DNA of 64,000 nucleotides from Gemmatimonas phototrophica (GTDB lineage: Bacteria > Gemmatimonadota > Gemmatimonadetes > Gemmatimonadales > Gemmatimonadaceae): positions 3,844,001-3,908,000 of the forward strand of contig NZ_CP011454.1 in assembly GCF_000695095.2 (NCBI RefSeq), written 5' to 3'. Under the pieces are notes generated by a model. It searched no databases and was not told where the DNA came from. It worked only from the letters and a program-made list of their open reading frames with translations. The position numbers and the translations under genes are program-made. Shown here in pieces: positions 63,848 to 64,000 of this stretch. Numbering within the stretch: position 1 is the first letter of the stretch; each line of letters starts with the position of its first letter.

Positions 63848-64000
63848 ATGATGACTTCAGCCCTTAGTCGACCGCCGCACTCAGGCACGGTCCAGCTCAT
63901 TGGGGTACCCCTCGACCTTGGCGCCAGTCGCCGCGGCGTCGACATGGGCCCCTCGGCGATGCGGGTCTCCAGCCTCGTGCGGCAGTTGGAGCGTTTGGGC
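63848..64000 (+). CDS. rocF: Arginase (N-terminus only, runs off window)
   Basis: The first 51 codons are present. VQLIGVPLDLGASRRGVDMGPSAMRVSSLVRQLERLG matches the N-terminal segment of bacterial arginases. Two consecutive ATG codons (63848 and 63851) could start translation. The missing part holds the Mn-binding residues, so activity cannot be confirmed. Arginase makes ornithine and urea. Divergent from the Lrp/AsnC gene. Confidence 0.85.
   Translation, partial: MMTSALSRPPHSGTVQLIGVPLDLGASRRGVDMGPSAMRVSSLVRQLERLG

Overview
The window is GC-rich, densely coded chromosome from a Gram-negative (diderm) heterotrophic bacterium. A TonB-dependent receptor with a carboxypeptidase-like N-terminal domain, several lipoproteins, a glycosyltransferase family 9 (heptosyltransferase-like) enzyme, phosphatidylserine decarboxylase, RecBCD, a tricorn-like S41 protease and a very large HExxHxxGxxH metalloprotease all fit Gemmatimonadota, most likely a Gemmatimonas-like genome. 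That assignment is inference from gene content; I see no rRNA or other decisive marker. I found no tRNA, rRNA, CRISPR array, transposase, integrase or phage gene.

Layout. 1-3016: an Lgt-like membrane protein cut by the window edge, a small membrane protein and a TadG-like secreted protein. 3052-8564: two minus-strand operons, one coupling an orphan HhH protein to a D-amino-acid-oxidase-type flavoprotein, the other DUF1697, HAD phosphatase, DUF3179 and lipoprotein genes. 8609-13339: tricorn-like protease, then a cold-shock protein with a long leader, an unknown protein and IF-1, closed by a good terminator. 13413-18455: alcohol dehydrogenase, Nudix plus a membrane-anchored LuxR-type regulator, DUF2231 protein, DNA glycosylase and Psd. 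18593-28808: TonB receptor, lipase-like hydrolase, PH-domain protein, lipoprotein, FabH and the metalloprotease. 28995-40440: hybrid histidine kinase, then recC-recB-recD with a stop/start overlap at each junction, and a protein phosphatase. 40446-47848: M20 hydrolase, PQQ/haem dehydrogenase, a KirBac-like channel, a CPA1 antiporter and an Old Yellow Enzyme homologue. 47876-54030: EVE-domain protein, a degenerate FmdB protein, and a coupled four-gene operon (serine hydrolase, SDR, beta-hydroxyacid dehydrogenase, IlvD/Edd dehydratase). 54016-64000: propionyl-CoA-synthetase-like enzyme, seven-haem TPR cytochrome, FBPase, dienelactone hydrolase, GT9, and an Lrp/AsnC regulator divergent from arginase.

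Genes are organised as short operons in which stop and start codons overlap (ATGA, GTGA or TGATG). Most convergent gene pairs abut or overlap. The three convergent gaps larger than about 150 bp (16048-16224, 21116-21332, 26025-26357) are each filled by a long imperfect palindrome of unrelated sequence. Related palindromic arms recur upstream of two further genes. These non-coding inverted repeats, the KirBac homologue without a GYG filter, and the four-gene dehydratase operon are the least ordinary things here. I did not find a convincing new defence or mobile system.
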